Shown here piece by piece: positions 29,960-41,094 of a DNA stretch of 64,000 nt (position 1 is its first letter; every line of letters starts with the position of its first letter). The translations under genes and the position numbers were made by a program. Below the pieces are notes generated by a model. That model was not told where the DNA came from. It worked only from the letters and a program-made list of their open reading frames with translations, and made no database searches. The DNA lies in NCBI RefSeq assembly GCF_013449685.1, contig NZ_JACDSF010000039.1:1-64000 (forward strand), in the 5' to 3' direction. The stretch is from Pectobacterium brasiliense (GTDB lineage: Bacteria; Pseudomonadota; Gammaproteobacteria; Enterobacterales; Enterobacteriaceae).

Positions 29960-31114
29960 ATGTCTGCTTATTCCCGCCCAGTGCTGTTATTGCTCTGCGG
30001 ACTTTTGCTGCTGACGGTTTGTATTGCGGTATTAAATACTTTGGTACCACTGTGGCTGAGTTATCAATCTCTTCCTGTCTGGCAGGTTGGCCTTGTTGGG
30101 TCATCCTACTTCGGCGGCAATCTAGTTGGTACGTTATTAGCCGGTAAGTTAATCAAACTTTATGGATTTAACCGTAGCTATTATTTCGCGGCTTTATTAT
30201 TTGGTATCGCGATCGTTGGCCTCGGTATTTCTGCGGATATCAGCAGTTGGTTGTTCTGGCGTTTCCTTGCCGGAATCGGCTGTGCACTAATCTGGGTCGT
30301 GGTTGAAAGCGCTTTACTATGTAGCGGAACACCGATGCAGAGAGGGCAACTGCTGGCTGCCTATATGATTGCTTATTACCTAGGCAGCGTAGTGGGACAG
30401 CTCCTGCTTGGTATATTGCCGAGCGCATTGCTGAACGTGCTGCCGTGGATGGTCGCGTTAGTTATTTTGGCGGTATTACCGCTGCTGTTTACTCGTCTCC
30501 CTACGCCGCCAGAGCAGCAAGAAAAACATGTCAACATGTGGAAAATGCTGACGTACCGCAGTGCTCGTTTAGGCGTACACGGCTGTATTATTTCCGGTGC
30601 AATTTTAGGATCGCTGTATGGTCTGATGCCGCTATATCTCTCCCATCAGGGAATGAATGATGCGCAGGTTGGATACTGGATGGCGCTGCTGATCAGCTCC
30701 GGGATTATTGGGCAATGGCCTGTTGGACGTATGGCCGATCGTTATGGCCGATTGCTGGTTCTGCGGGTATTAGTCTTTGTGGTGATTATTGGCTGTATTG
30801 CTATGTTAAGCATTAGCCACTATGCCATGGCACCATCGCTGTTCCTGCTGGGGTGCGCAGGGTTTACGCTGTATCCCGTTGCTATGTCTTGGGCATGTGA
30901 AAAAGTGCGCCCTGACGAACTGGTCGCGATGAATCAGGCGTTGCTCCTCAGCTATACGCTTGGCAGCCTGTGCGGACCAAGCGTTGCTGCGGTATTGATG
31001 CAGAGCTACTCCGATCGATTGCTGTTTGTGCTGATCGCGGTTGTTGCCATGATCTACCTGATGATGTTGCTCAGAAAGGCTGATCACCACCCAACGCCAT
31101 TAGCTGCTGCTTGA
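29960..31114 (+). CDS. ycaD: MFS transporter YcaD
   Basis: This is an uncharacterised inner-membrane member of the major facilitator superfamily with about 12 membrane helices. The ATG at 29960 ([12 protein letters not shown]) matches the E. coli start and gives 384 residues (382 in E. coli); in-frame ATGs at 29915 and 29918 would add 15 residues. No strong ribosome site precedes any of them. The motifs [23 protein letters not shown] and [19 protein letters not shown] (the MFS A-motif region) are clear. The substrate is unknown. The 3' end overlaps the LysR gene on the opposite strand by 15 nt. Confidence 0.88.
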   Translation: MSAYSRPVLLLLCGLLLLTVCIAVLNTLVPLWLSYQSLPVWQVGLVGSSYFGGNLVGTLLAGKLIKLYGFNRSYYFAALLFGIAIVGLGISADISSWLFWRFLAGIGCALIWVVVESALLCSGTPMQRGQLLAAYMIAYYLGSVVGQLLLGILPSALLNVLPWMVALVILAVLPLLFTRLPTPPEQQEKHVNMWKMLTYRSARLGVHGCIISGAILGSLYGLMPLYLSHQGMNDAQVGYWMALLISSGIIGQWPVGRMADRYGRLLVLRVLVFVVIIGCIAMLSISHYAMAPSLFLLGCAGFTLYPVAMSWACEKVRPDELVAMNQALLLSYTLGSLCGPSVAAVLMQSYSDRLLFVLIAVVAMIYLMMLLRKADHHPTPLAAA

Positions 31115-32041
31115 GCTAACGGCATCGAGGCTGGCCAGCGAACTTTGCCCAGCTTCTACCATGTTATTCCACAGCGCTTCGGCCACTGGGCTAAGGCGCT
31201 GTTTCGCGTTTCGCACCAGATAAAATATGCTGGTTAGCATGAGTTTTTCCGGTGAAATTGCTGTGAGTTGCCCATTCTCAACCCATTTGGCGGCATAGTG
31301 ATCGGGAAGAAAACCAATATGTGTGCCAGCCAATAAGAGCAGTAAACTGCCCTCTACGTTCCATGCGGTATTTTGCAAGCCTTTCTTTGCTACCGGGCCT
31401 AACTGTTTACTAATCTCGTGTAATGCATGACCGCCAATGAGCAATCTGTTCGGGTTAAGCGTTCCGTCACGCCATTCTTTTTCTATTCTTGCCGCATTTC
31501 CCGATGTGGAATAAAAATAGCTTTTTTCAACAAAAACAGGCTGAAAATAGATGTCTGGTGGGACATCATCCGGTAAAACGCTCAGAACAATGTCGATATG
31601 TCCATTTTTCAAACGTTCCATCAGCGGAGTGTAATCACCGATTTCCAGCTCAACGGCAACGTCAGGGCTTTGGACATACAGTTTCCCAATCGCGTTGGAG
31701 ATAACTTTAGCAGGGTGAGTGACCGTGTTATCCAAACAGCCAATACGAGCTTCACCAATGAGCTGATGCTTGATCCTTGCTAATCGATTTGCAAAGTCAT
31801 CCAGTGTGGCAATAACCGATTTAGCTTCCTGATAGACGACCTCACCTTCGGTTGTGAGAGCAAATCCTCCACGGCCACGTTCGCACAAGACTAGCCCGAG
31901 CGTATCTTCCAGACGAGACAGATAGTGACTCAACACGGGCTGGCTTAAGCCTGTGGCGGTTTGTGCGTTAGTAATGCCTTGTTTTTCAACAATTTTACAA
32001 AAAAGCTTTAACCAGCGAATCTCCAGTTTATCTAGGCGCAT
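31100..32041 (-). CDS. LysR-family transcriptional regulator
   Basis: This is a 313-residue LysR-type regulator. The N-terminal helix-turn-helix (about 8-65: [20 protein letters not shown], then [18 protein letters not shown]) is followed by a substrate-binding effector domain (about 95-295). The protein ends in a Ser-rich tail. It is divergent from the NCS1-type permease with 275 nt between them, the classic arrangement in which a LysR protein controls its neighbour. E. coli has the LysR gene ycaN in this region, but orthology is not established. The inducer is unknown; a substrate or product of the adjacent DUF917/HyuA pathway is the natural guess. Confidence 0.85.
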   Translation of the reverse strand: MRLDKLEIRWLKLFCKIVEKQGITNAQTATGLSQPVLSHYLSRLEDTLGLVLCERGRGGFALTTEGEVVYQEAKSVIATLDDFANRLARIKHQLIGEARIGCLDNTVTHPAKVISNAIGKLYVQSPDVAVELEIGDYTPLMERLKNGHIDIVLSVLPDDVPPDIYFQPVFVEKSYFYSTSGNAARIEKEWRDGTLNPNRLLIGGHALHEISKQLGPVAKKGLQNTAWNVEGSLLLLLAGTHIGFLPDHYAAKWVENGQLTAISPEKLMLTSIFYLVRNAKQRLSPVAEALWNNMVEAGQSSLASLDAVSSSSS

Positions 32042-32133
32042 AGCATGTCCTTCGCATACATCACATATCTGAATGTTAACATCAAAATATATCTGTATTA
32101 ATCGATATGAAACCCATTTATCTTATTGTTACG

Positions 32134-32236
32134 CCACATCACTGATGTGGTCGCCACAAAAAACCGTGGTTTTATGCGTCACATCAGGGTCTCTCATAAA
32201 GCATAATGGTGTTGTTAGCTTGCTGACGACACCATT
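32134..32236. promoter_or_regulatory. Palindrome-rich LysR-permease control region
   Basis: Three inverted repeats crowd the divergent gap. CCACATCA and TGATGTGG flank one C (32134-32150). AAAACC and GGTTTT flank GT (32160-32173). An 11-bp pair, AATGGTGTTGT (32205-32215) and ACGACACCATT (32226-32236), has one mismatch and a 10-nt loop. A related CACATCA occurs again at 32180-32186. These are plausible LysR operator sites; the third could also be an RNA hairpin in the permease leader. Confidence 0.5.
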
Positions 32237-32316
32237 GTTCTATACGCCGCCAGGCAACCTCTATAAAATATCACAATGATACAATAATTATTTGTTGCTT
32301 ATTTAATGGAGGGGTT

Positions 32317-33621
32317 ATGTCTCAAGGGAATGCTGTACCTGAAAAAGAACAACAGGGACGGCAAATTTATGATTACGAATACGAACGTGTTCCTGCTGAA
32401 GCCAGAAAAAGCTGGTACGTTATCGCTTTAATATGGCTGGCAATGGGAATTGACATTTCAGGCCTATTTCTTGGTGCTTTCTTAAGTGGCGGGTTACCTT
32501 TTTCTCAGGCAGTTAGTGCCACGCTTATCGGTTCTGCCTTTTTAGGTGTGTTGGCAGCATTATGTGCTAATGTCGGCTATGGATGCGGATTATCAACAAC
32601 GCTACTCAGTATCTCCGTTTTTGGGCGTTTTGGTGGAAAGATAATTGGCATTTTCTCTGCTGTATCATTGATTGGCTGGTTTGCTTTTCAACTCGATTTT
32701 TTTGGCGTAATGCTGCAAAAAGCATTGCTACATTATCAATTAGAACCTGGACGTTTCCCTATTTTGGTCTTCGGTATGGTGTTGATGACCTCTACCGCTA
32801 TTTGGGGTGTCAGGGCCTTGGGCAAACTGAGTATATTCAGCGTGCCATTAATGCTGATATTGATAATTACAGGTTTAGTTTTAGCCGCAAGTAATCATCC
32901 CGAAATACCAATTCCGATAATTAAAGCACCAATTAGCATGGGAAGTGCTATCTCTTACGTTGTTTCTATCTGGATAGTCTCTGCCGTGATGTCACCAGAT
33001 ATTGCCCGCTATGCCAAAACACGCAAAGATGCGCTTCTCGGCGCTGGTTTAGGATTCTTTTTAGGCAATAGCTCAACGATAGTAGTTGCACTCATTCTTA
33101 CTCATCTGGTTGGTACAGAGGATCTCGTTGAAGTTTTCTTCAGTATCGGTTTGGGTATGTCTGCGATTGTGGTACTTATTTTTGCACAATGGACGACCAA
33201 TAGTACCAACCTAGTCTCTGCATCATTGGGGCTATCTGTTGTTATTCGTACGCTATCTCGGCCAGTATTAGTTGTGCTAATGGCTATTGTCGGTTTGCTG
33301 TTAGCCTACAACGGCATGATTAATAACTTTACTCAATTTTTGTCACTACTCGGGGTACTGATTTCTCCTATCGCAGGTGTCTATCTCGTCGAATATTATT
33401 TTATTAAGTCCTCTCGTTTGCAGAAAAATGTATCAGAGGCATCATTCTTAAATATGGCGGCGGCTATATCTTGGTCACTCGGTAGTATTGTGAGCCTGTT
33501 GACCTCCCCCGATTTTTTCGATTTATTTACGATAAGCTCGATCTCTGCCCTGGATGGCGTAATTGTCAGTATGGCGATGTATATCGGCATACATAAAATT
33601 TTTCCTCAATTGGCAGATTGA
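32317..33621 (+). CDS. NCS1-family permease (cytosine/hydantoin-type transporter)
   Basis: This is a 434-residue integral membrane protein related to the cytosine permease CodB and other NCS1 cation symporters of nucleobases, hydantoins and allantoin. It has about 12 hydrophobic helices and the N-terminal segment VPAEARKSWYVIALIWLAMG typical of the CodB branch. A strong ribosome site (GGAGGGG) precedes the ATG. It is the first gene of an operon with the DUF917 and HyuA genes (37-nt gap to the next). The DNA is visibly more AT-rich than flanking housekeeping genes, a hint of horizontal acquisition. The substrate is inferred only as a small N-heterocycle. Confidence 0.82.
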   Translation: MSQGNAVPEKEQQGRQIYDYEYERVPAEARKSWYVIALIWLAMGIDISGLFLGAFLSGGLPFSQAVSATLIGSAFLGVLAALCANVGYGCGLSTTLLSISVFGRFGGKIIGIFSAVSLIGWFAFQLDFFGVMLQKALLHYQLEPGRFPILVFGMVLMTSTAIWGVRALGKLSIFSVPLMLILIITGLVLAASNHPEIPIPIIKAPISMGSAISYVVSIWIVSAVMSPDIARYAKTRKDALLGAGLGFFLGNSSTIVVALILTHLVGTEDLVEVFFSIGLGMSAIVVLIFAQWTTNSTNLVSASLGLSVVIRTLSRPVLVVLMAIVGLLLAYNGMINNFTQFLSLLGVLISPIAGVYLVEYYFIKSSRLQKNVSEASFLNMAAAISWSLGSIVSLLTSPDFFDLFTISSISALDGVIVSMAMYIGIHKIFPQLAD

Positions 33622-33658
33622 TCGTGTTACACAGATAACACGAGATCTTGGGTAGGGT

Positions 33659-34768
33659 ATGTCTCGTTATATTAATGCACAAACAATTGATGATATAGCA
33701 CTAGGGGCCGCTGTTCTCGGTACAGGAGGCGGCGGTGATCCGTATGTAGGTTCTTTAATGGCAAAACACGCATTAAAAAATGCGGATAAGGTACCTATAT
33801 TCAGTTTAGATGAAATTAAAGATGACGATATATTTGTTCCTTGCAGCATGATCGGTGCAACGACGGTTGTTGTAGAAAAGATCATGTCAGCGAGCCAATT
33901 CGTGCGTGCATTTGACGCGATGGAAAAGGCGCTTGAGCGACCTATTACGGCGACCTTTCCCATCGAAATTGGCGGTATCAATTCGCTAATGCCGTTTGTC
34001 GTTGCGGCTGCAAAAGGGCTACCTGTTATCGACTGTGACGCGATGGGGAGAGCTTTCCCCGAAGCGCAGATGGTGACCTTTTTTCTCGATGGTTTACCCT
34101 CTGCACCCAATACGTTAGCCGATGAAAAGGGAAACACTGTTACCTTAAATCCTATTGACGGTATGTGGTCTGAACGTTTAGCCAGAATGATCTCGGAACA
34201 AATGGGAGCCGCCTGCGCGATGTGCGATTACCCCTTACGTGGTAGCCAACTTAAGCGTAGCGCTATCAAAGGTACGCTAACGCTGGCGCAGGATATCGGG
34301 AGAACACTGCGTCAGGCTCATCAGTCAGGCAGTCATCCGGTACAGTCCCTACTGACGGTCTTGAATGGTCATATTGTTGCTTCTGGCAAAATTGTTGATG
34401 TAGCACGGCGCACAACGGGCGGTTTTGCTCGGGGCAAAGTCGTGCTGGATGGCATGGGAAGCGACAAAGGCGAATCGTTTACGGTGCTTTTCCAGAATGA
34501 GCTCCTGCTGGCTTATCGTTCTTCACAGACAACAGAACCTACGCAGGATAATCTGCTGGCCGTTGTGCCTGATTTAATCTCCATAGTAGATAGTGAAACC
34601 GGACGTCCGATCATCACGGAACATTTACGTTATGGGCAGCGAGTTGATGTGATTGCCTATCCGTGCAATGACAAGTGGCGAACGCCAAAAGGGATTGACG
34701 TTGCGGGGCCGGAGTATTTCGGTTATCCGGTGCAGTATGTACCGATAGAACGGCTTGCGAATCGCTGA
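33659..34768 (+). CDS. DUF917 (S-Me-THD) family protein
   Basis: This is a 369-residue protein of the DUF917 family, recognised by the N-terminal signature IDDIALGAAVLGTGGGGDPYVG and by FPIEIGGINSLMPFVVAA followed by DCDAMGRAFPEAQM. I recall that Pfam renamed this family after an S-methyl-thiohydantoin desulfurase activity, which fits its neighbours, but that is from memory and need not apply to this member. The conserved Asp and Cys residues (CDYPLRGSQ) could be catalytic or metal-binding. It lies 37 nt after the permease and is coupled to HyuA, whose ribosome site overlaps this stop codon. A role in opening or desulfurising a hydantoin-like ring is inferred. Confidence 0.8.
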   Translation: MSRYINAQTIDDIALGAAVLGTGGGGDPYVGSLMAKHALKNADKVPIFSLDEIKDDDIFVPCSMIGATTVVVEKIMSASQFVRAFDAMEKALERPITATFPIEIGGINSLMPFVVAAAKGLPVIDCDAMGRAFPEAQMVTFFLDGLPSAPNTLADEKGNTVTLNPIDGMWSERLARMISEQMGAACAMCDYPLRGSQLKRSAIKGTLTLAQDIGRTLRQAHQSGSHPVQSLLTVLNGHIVASGKIVDVARRTTGGFARGKVVLDGMGSDKGESFTVLFQNELLLAYRSSQTTEPTQDNLLAVVPDLISIVDSETGRPIITEHLRYGQRVDVIAYPCNDKWRTPKGIDVAGPEYFGYPVQYVPIERLANR

Positions 34769-34778
34769 GGCTTTCCCG

Positions 34779-36347
34779 ATGTTACATAAAAATGATTACC
34801 GACTCGGGATTGATGTCGGCGGCACCAACACGGATGCGGCAATTTTAGATGCGAACTTGCGTTGCGTTGCGACGGCTAAATTTCCTACCAGCCTGGATAT
34901 CCACAGCGGCATAGAACGGGTGATTGCGGAGGTATTGGCGCAGTCTGGCATCGCACCGCAGCATATTCGCTATGCGATGTTGGGCACAACCCAATGTACC
35001 AATGCGATTGTTGAGCGGAAAGGGCTGGATCGCGTCGGGTTACTGCGCCTGAGCCTGCCAAGTAGCGATAGCGTCCCACCGCTGTGTGGGTGGGATGACG
35101 AGTGGCAAAGGGCGTTAGGCGAGCATTTCTATCAGATTCATGGCGGCTATGAGTTTGATGGCCGAGAGATTCATCCCGTACTGCAGGATGAAGTGCTGGC
35201 GGTTTGTGACAGGATGCGCGGGCATGTCGATAGCGTGGCTATCTGTGGCGTATTTTCTCCCGTAAATAATGAGCAGGAACTGCAGGTTGCACAGTGGGTG
35301 AATGCGGCATTACCTGATGTCCCCCTGTCGTTATCTCACCGGATAGGCAGCACGGGATTACTGGAAAGGGAAAACGCGGCCATCCTGAATGCATCGTTGC
35401 AAAGTACCGCGAACCGTTTTGTTAACGGCTTTACGCAAGCGCTAGTTCGGCACGGTATCAACGTTACGCCGTTCTTCGGGCAAAACGATGGCACATTGAT
35501 GTCCGAGAGCATGGTGAAGCAATATCCCATTTTGACGATGGCCTGTGGACCAACGAACTCGATTCGTGGGGCATGCCACCTTTCTGGGCTAGATAATGCG
35601 CTGATTATCGATGTCGGCGGCACGACAACGGATATTGGCGTCCTGGTGAATGGCTTCCCGCGTGAGTCAGCAATCGCCGTTGAAGTCGGCGATGTGCGGA
35701 CGAATTTCAGAATGCCAGACATTATTTCTATCGGCATTGGCGGTGGAACCTGCGTGCGGCAGTCTCAGGATGGAGAACTTACCCTTGGGCCGGATAGTGT
35801 CGGCTATCGCCTACTTGAACAGGGCGTCAGCTTTGGCGGAGAGACGTTAACGCTCAGCGATATCATGCTGCAACTTCATCGTGAACGATGGGTTATGGCT
35901 CTTCCTCATCCGCTGCCCGAACTGGATAATGCATTTTGCCAGCAGGCTTATCGTCAGATGATTGATAAAGTGGAAAGTGCTATCGATCGGATTAAATCGT
36001 CAAGTGCGGCTATTCCCGCAGTGCTTGTAGGCGGCGGCAGTATTTTGCTGCCTGATGTTTTATCCGGTGTCAGCCAGGTCATGCGTCCGCAGAATTTTGA
36101 TGCGGCCAATGCGGTGGGTGTGGCGTTGGGAGCGGTTGGCGCACAGATCGAACGTGTGGTTAAAATGCCGGATAACGATCGTGAAAAGATAAAAAGCGAA
36201 CTGCAGCAGCAAACCATTTTGCTTGCCGAAGAGATGGGCGCTAGGGCAGGCAGCGTTGAAATTATTGATTATCAGGAAATCCCGTTAGCGTATCTGCCGG
36301 GGAATGCGGTGCAAGTGAAAATCAAGGCGGCAGGGACTTTGGCTTAG
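34779..36347 (+). CDS. Hydantoinase/oxoprolinase A (HyuA) family protein
   Basis: This is a 522-residue protein of the HyuA family, ATP-dependent enzymes acting on hydantoins, 5-oxoproline or similar lactams. The ATG at 34779 has GAGG 8 nt upstream, overlapping the DUF917 stop; a TTG 24 nt earlier is the alternative. The N-terminal domain begins RLGIDVGGTNTDAAILD, and the second domain carries LIIDVGGTTTDIGVLVNG and GIGGGTCVR, the two phosphate-binding loops of the actin-like fold. No hyuB or hyuC gene is present; the DUF917 protein takes the usual partner position. The last gene of the operon, it is followed by a terminator. Confidence 0.85.
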   Translation: MLHKNDYRLGIDVGGTNTDAAILDANLRCVATAKFPTSLDIHSGIERVIAEVLAQSGIAPQHIRYAMLGTTQCTNAIVERKGLDRVGLLRLSLPSSDSVPPLCGWDDEWQRALGEHFYQIHGGYEFDGREIHPVLQDEVLAVCDRMRGHVDSVAICGVFSPVNNEQELQVAQWVNAALPDVPLSLSHRIGSTGLLERENAAILNASLQSTANRFVNGFTQALVRHGINVTPFFGQNDGTLMSESMVKQYPILTMACGPTNSIRGACHLSGLDNALIIDVGGTTTDIGVLVNGFPRESAIAVEVGDVRTNFRMPDIISIGIGGGTCVRQSQDGELTLGPDSVGYRLLEQGVSFGGETLTLSDIMLQLHRERWVMALPHPLPELDNAFCQQAYRQMIDKVESAIDRIKSSSAAIPAVLVGGGSILLPDVLSGVSQVMRPQNFDAANAVGVALGAVGAQIERVVKMPDNDREKIKSELQQQTILLAEEMGARAGSVEIIDYQEIPLAYLPGNAVQVKIKAAGTLA

Positions 36348-36390
36348 CGTAGCGTATTAACACTGCTGTGATATCTACCCGCTAAAATGC

Positions 36391-36419
36391 AAATAGCGCG
36401 CCCTGAGCGCGCTATTTTT
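36391..36419. terminator. Bidirectional terminator between hyuA-like gene and pflA
   Basis: AAATAGCGCGC (36391-36401) pairs perfectly with GCGCGCTATTT (36407-36417) around CCTGA, followed by T to 36419 on the plus strand. It lies 43 nt after the HyuA stop and 16 nt beyond the pflA stop, so it can serve both convergent units. Confidence 0.88.
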
Positions 36420-36435
36420 CAGAAAACGTCAGAGG

Positions 36436-37176
36436 TTAGTACATGACCTTGTGACCGTAGCTTTCAAGAATCGATTTAACGCGATCCATCGTATCGGCCT
36501 TCGGCGGTTTAACGCCGTCTAATTTGTACTCTTCACCCATTGCGATCCACTTGTGTTTCCCAAGCTCATGGTAGGGGAGAAGCTCAATTTTCTCGATGTT
36601 CGTCATATCTTTGGTGAATTCGCCCAGCTTGTGTGCGGACGCATCATCGTCAGACCAGCCTGGAACGACCACATAACGTATCCAGGTACGTTGGTTGCGC
36701 TTTGCCAGATAGCGAGCGAAATCCAGAGTACGATGATTAGATACGCCAACTAAATTCTGGTGTATGTCGTCGTTCATTTGTTTCAGGTCGAGCATCACTA
36801 AATCGCTGACGTCCAATAGCTCGTCAATGACGGGGTCGTAACGACGTACGAACCCATTGGTGTCCAGACAGGTATTGATGCCTTCTGCCTTGCAGGCACG
36901 GAACCAGTCGCGCACAAATTCGGCCTGAAGAATAGCCTCGCCGCCGGATGCCGTTACGCCGCCGCCGGATGCATTCATAAAGTGGCGGTAGGTCACGACT
37001 TCTTTCATGAGTTCTTCAACCGTCACTTCTTTACCGCCGTGCGTATCCCAGGTATCACGGTTATGGCAATACAGGCAGCGCATCAGGCAGCCCTGAAAGA
37101 AGATGATGAAACGGATGCCTGGGCCATCGACGGTGCCACAGGATTCAAAGGAGTGGATGCGACCGATTAGTGACAT
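36436..37176 (-). CDS. pflA: Pyruvate formate-lyase activating enzyme PflA
   Basis: This radical-SAM enzyme installs the glycyl radical on PflB under anaerobiosis. The ATG at 37176 ([13 protein letters not shown]) gives 246 residues, the E. coli length; an upstream in-frame start would add 22 residues that do not look conserved. The [4Fe-4S] motif [14 protein letters not shown] near residue 30 and the SAM-binding [10 protein letters not shown] are intact. It follows pflB after a 269-nt gap that contains a terminator, so PflA is likely made at lower level. Confidence 0.97.
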   Translation of the reverse strand: MSLIGRIHSFESCGTVDGPGIRFIIFFQGCLMRCLYCHNRDTWDTHGGKEVTVEELMKEVVTYRHFMNASGGGVTASGGEAILQAEFVRDWFRACKAEGINTCLDTNGFVRRYDPVIDELLDVSDLVMLDLKQMNDDIHQNLVGVSNHRTLDFARYLAKRNQRTWIRYVVVPGWSDDDASAHKLGEFTKDMTNIEKIELLPYHELGKHKWIAMGEEYKLDGVKPPKADTMDRVKSILESYGHKVMY

Positions 37177-37389
37177 TGCGAGGTTTTCTCCAAATTTGAC
37201 CGAACAATAGCGGTCTTTATGAGCGCAGTCATAAGAAAGCAAGTATCGCTCTGACAGGAATTACTGACAGAAAAACACCGTGTGACAGATGCTGCGTCGA
37301 ATCTGTTTTGCGAGCCATCCACACGATGAGGACAACATAGCGGGCTGGCAAAACAGGCTAACACCCTGAACGACAAGTGAGGGCGAGAA

Positions 37390-37415
37390 AAAGGCCCCAC
37401 TGACGTGGAGCCTTT
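37390..37415 (-). terminator. Terminator between pflB and pflA
   Basis: On the minus strand AAAGGCTCCAC pairs with GTGGGGCCTTT (one G-U pair) around a 4-nt loop and runs into five U. It lies about 30 nt after the pflB stop. It should uncouple most pflB transcription from pflA. Confidence 0.8.
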
Positions 37416-37445
37416 ATTTTACGCCTTTTCAGACAGCCATGGAAA

Positions 37446-39728
<2,283 letters not shown>

Positions 39729-39785
39729 TTTACACCTACCTTTGATATGGATTTCTTAAAACCCGACGTTGCGGCCGATTGCACC

Positions 39786-40643
39786 TTAGTGCTTGTCTCC
39801 ACCGCGCAAATAAATTACCCAATATGTCAAACCGACCATTACGCCGCCGCCGATGATATTCCCCAGAGTGACGGGAATCAGGTTATCGGTAATGAAGTGG
39901 CTAACGGTTAAATGTTCAAACTGAGACGGCCCCATGCCAATGGCATTCCAGAATTCCGGGGCCGCAAAATGTTTGATAACGATGCCCATAGGAATCATGA
40001 ACATGTTAGCGATACTGTGTTCAAAACCGCTGGAAACGAACATGGCGACAGGCAAAATCATGGCAAACATTTTGTCTGTAAGCGTATGGCCGGAATAGCT
40101 CATCCACACGGCCAGACAAACCAGCAAGTTGGCCAGAATCCCCAGACACAATGCTTCAATAAACGTGTGTTCAAGTTTGTGTTCAGCGGTTTGCAGGACG
40201 TTCAGACCCCACGCACCGTTTGCGACCATATGCTCTCCCGAGAACCAAATAAGTCCAACGAAGAAAAGCGCGCCAATCAGGTTACCGACATAAACATTAG
40301 CCCAGTTCAAGGCTAGTTGTTTCCAGGTAATACGTCCACTGGCTTTGGCAATCACGATGAGAACGGTTGAGGTAAACAAGTCCGCACCGCAGACGACCAC
40401 CAACATAAGGCCAAGGGAGAAACAGATACCACCGATCAACTTTGCGATACCGAAAGGGATCGTTGCGGTTCCTGTGGTGGCCGTAATATAAAAGACGAAG
40501 GCGATCGAAATAAACACACCCGCAGTGATCGCTAAATAAAACGTCGTACACGGTTGTTTCGTAGCTTTATAGACTCCGGCGTCTTCAGCAACTTTTGCCA
40601 TCGCGGCCGGGAGTAATAGAGTAAAGGGGTTGTCAGCTTTCAC
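39786..40643 (-). CDS. focA: Formate channel FocA
   Basis: FocA is a pentameric inner-membrane channel of the FNT family that moves formate out and, at low pH, back in. It has 285 residues, as in E. coli, with about six membrane helices. The N-terminal region (NPFTLLLPAAMAKVAEDAGVYKATK) known to interact with PflB is conserved, as are the half-helix motifs LMLVVVCGADLFTS and GNLIGALFF. It is the first gene of focA-pflB; the promoter region upstream has an FNR-like site. Confidence 0.97.
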   Translation of the reverse strand: MKADNPFTLLLPAAMAKVAEDAGVYKATKQPCTTFYLAITAGVFISIAFVFYITATTGTATIPFGIAKLIGGICFSLGLMLVVVCGADLFTSTVLIVIAKASGRITWKQLALNWANVYVGNLIGALFFVGLIWFSGEHMVANGAWGLNVLQTAEHKLEHTFIEALCLGILANLLVCLAVWMSYSGHTLTDKMFAMILPVAMFVSSGFEHSIANMFMIPMGIVIKHFAAPEFWNAIGMGPSQFEHLTVSHFITDNLIPVTLGNIIGGGVMVGLTYWVIYLRGGDKH

Positions 40644-40704
40644 ACTAACTCTCTCTTAAAAATTATCAGCATTGAGATACTAACAAAGCAGTATGCGGTA
40701 AAAT

Positions 40705-40718
40705 TTGACGTGGATCAT
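40705..40718 (-). promoter_or_regulatory. Candidate FNR site upstream of focA
   Basis: TTGAC (40705-40709), GTGG, and ATCAT (40714-40718) match the FNR palindrome TTGAT-N4-ATCAA with one mismatch in each half. It lies 62-75 nt before focA, an operon known in E. coli for strong FNR and ArcA activation. The rest of the 451-nt focA-ycaO gap is AT-rich and apart from the ycaO terminator shows no other element I can name. Confidence 0.5.
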
Positions 40719-40985
40719 ATTGCAAGAAATTAACAGGTCAGCAAGTAGGATGGAATAGGGTGATTTAGTGGGTAATGCATTGAATTTAATAATAAAAAAA
40801 TATTTTAAATTTTACAAAAAGAGTTGAATGGTATACGTTAAACCTACCGATTTAGCGTTAATAAAAATCACGTTTTGTAGAATTTCAGTACCACCTTATC
40901 GATGTAATTTAATTAAAGCTTCACCATTTAATAACAATGTTCTGGTTATGCATTACGAATAATAAATATTGCCCTTTGGATAATA

Positions 40986-41014
40986 AAATAGCCCTTTAAG
41001 ATAAAGGGCTATTT
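40986..41014 (-). terminator. Intrinsic terminator after ycaO
   Basis: AAATAGCCCTTT (40986-40997) pairs perfectly over 12 bp with AAAGGGCTATTT (41003-41014), followed on the minus strand by UUUUAUU. It lies 81 nt beyond the ycaO stop. Confidence 0.88.
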
Positions 41015-41094
41015 AGGGTGGCTACAGGCAGATTGCTATTTGCAATAGCGCGAACCATCAATATAAGACGCCCACTGACTGAATCAGTCAGCCA

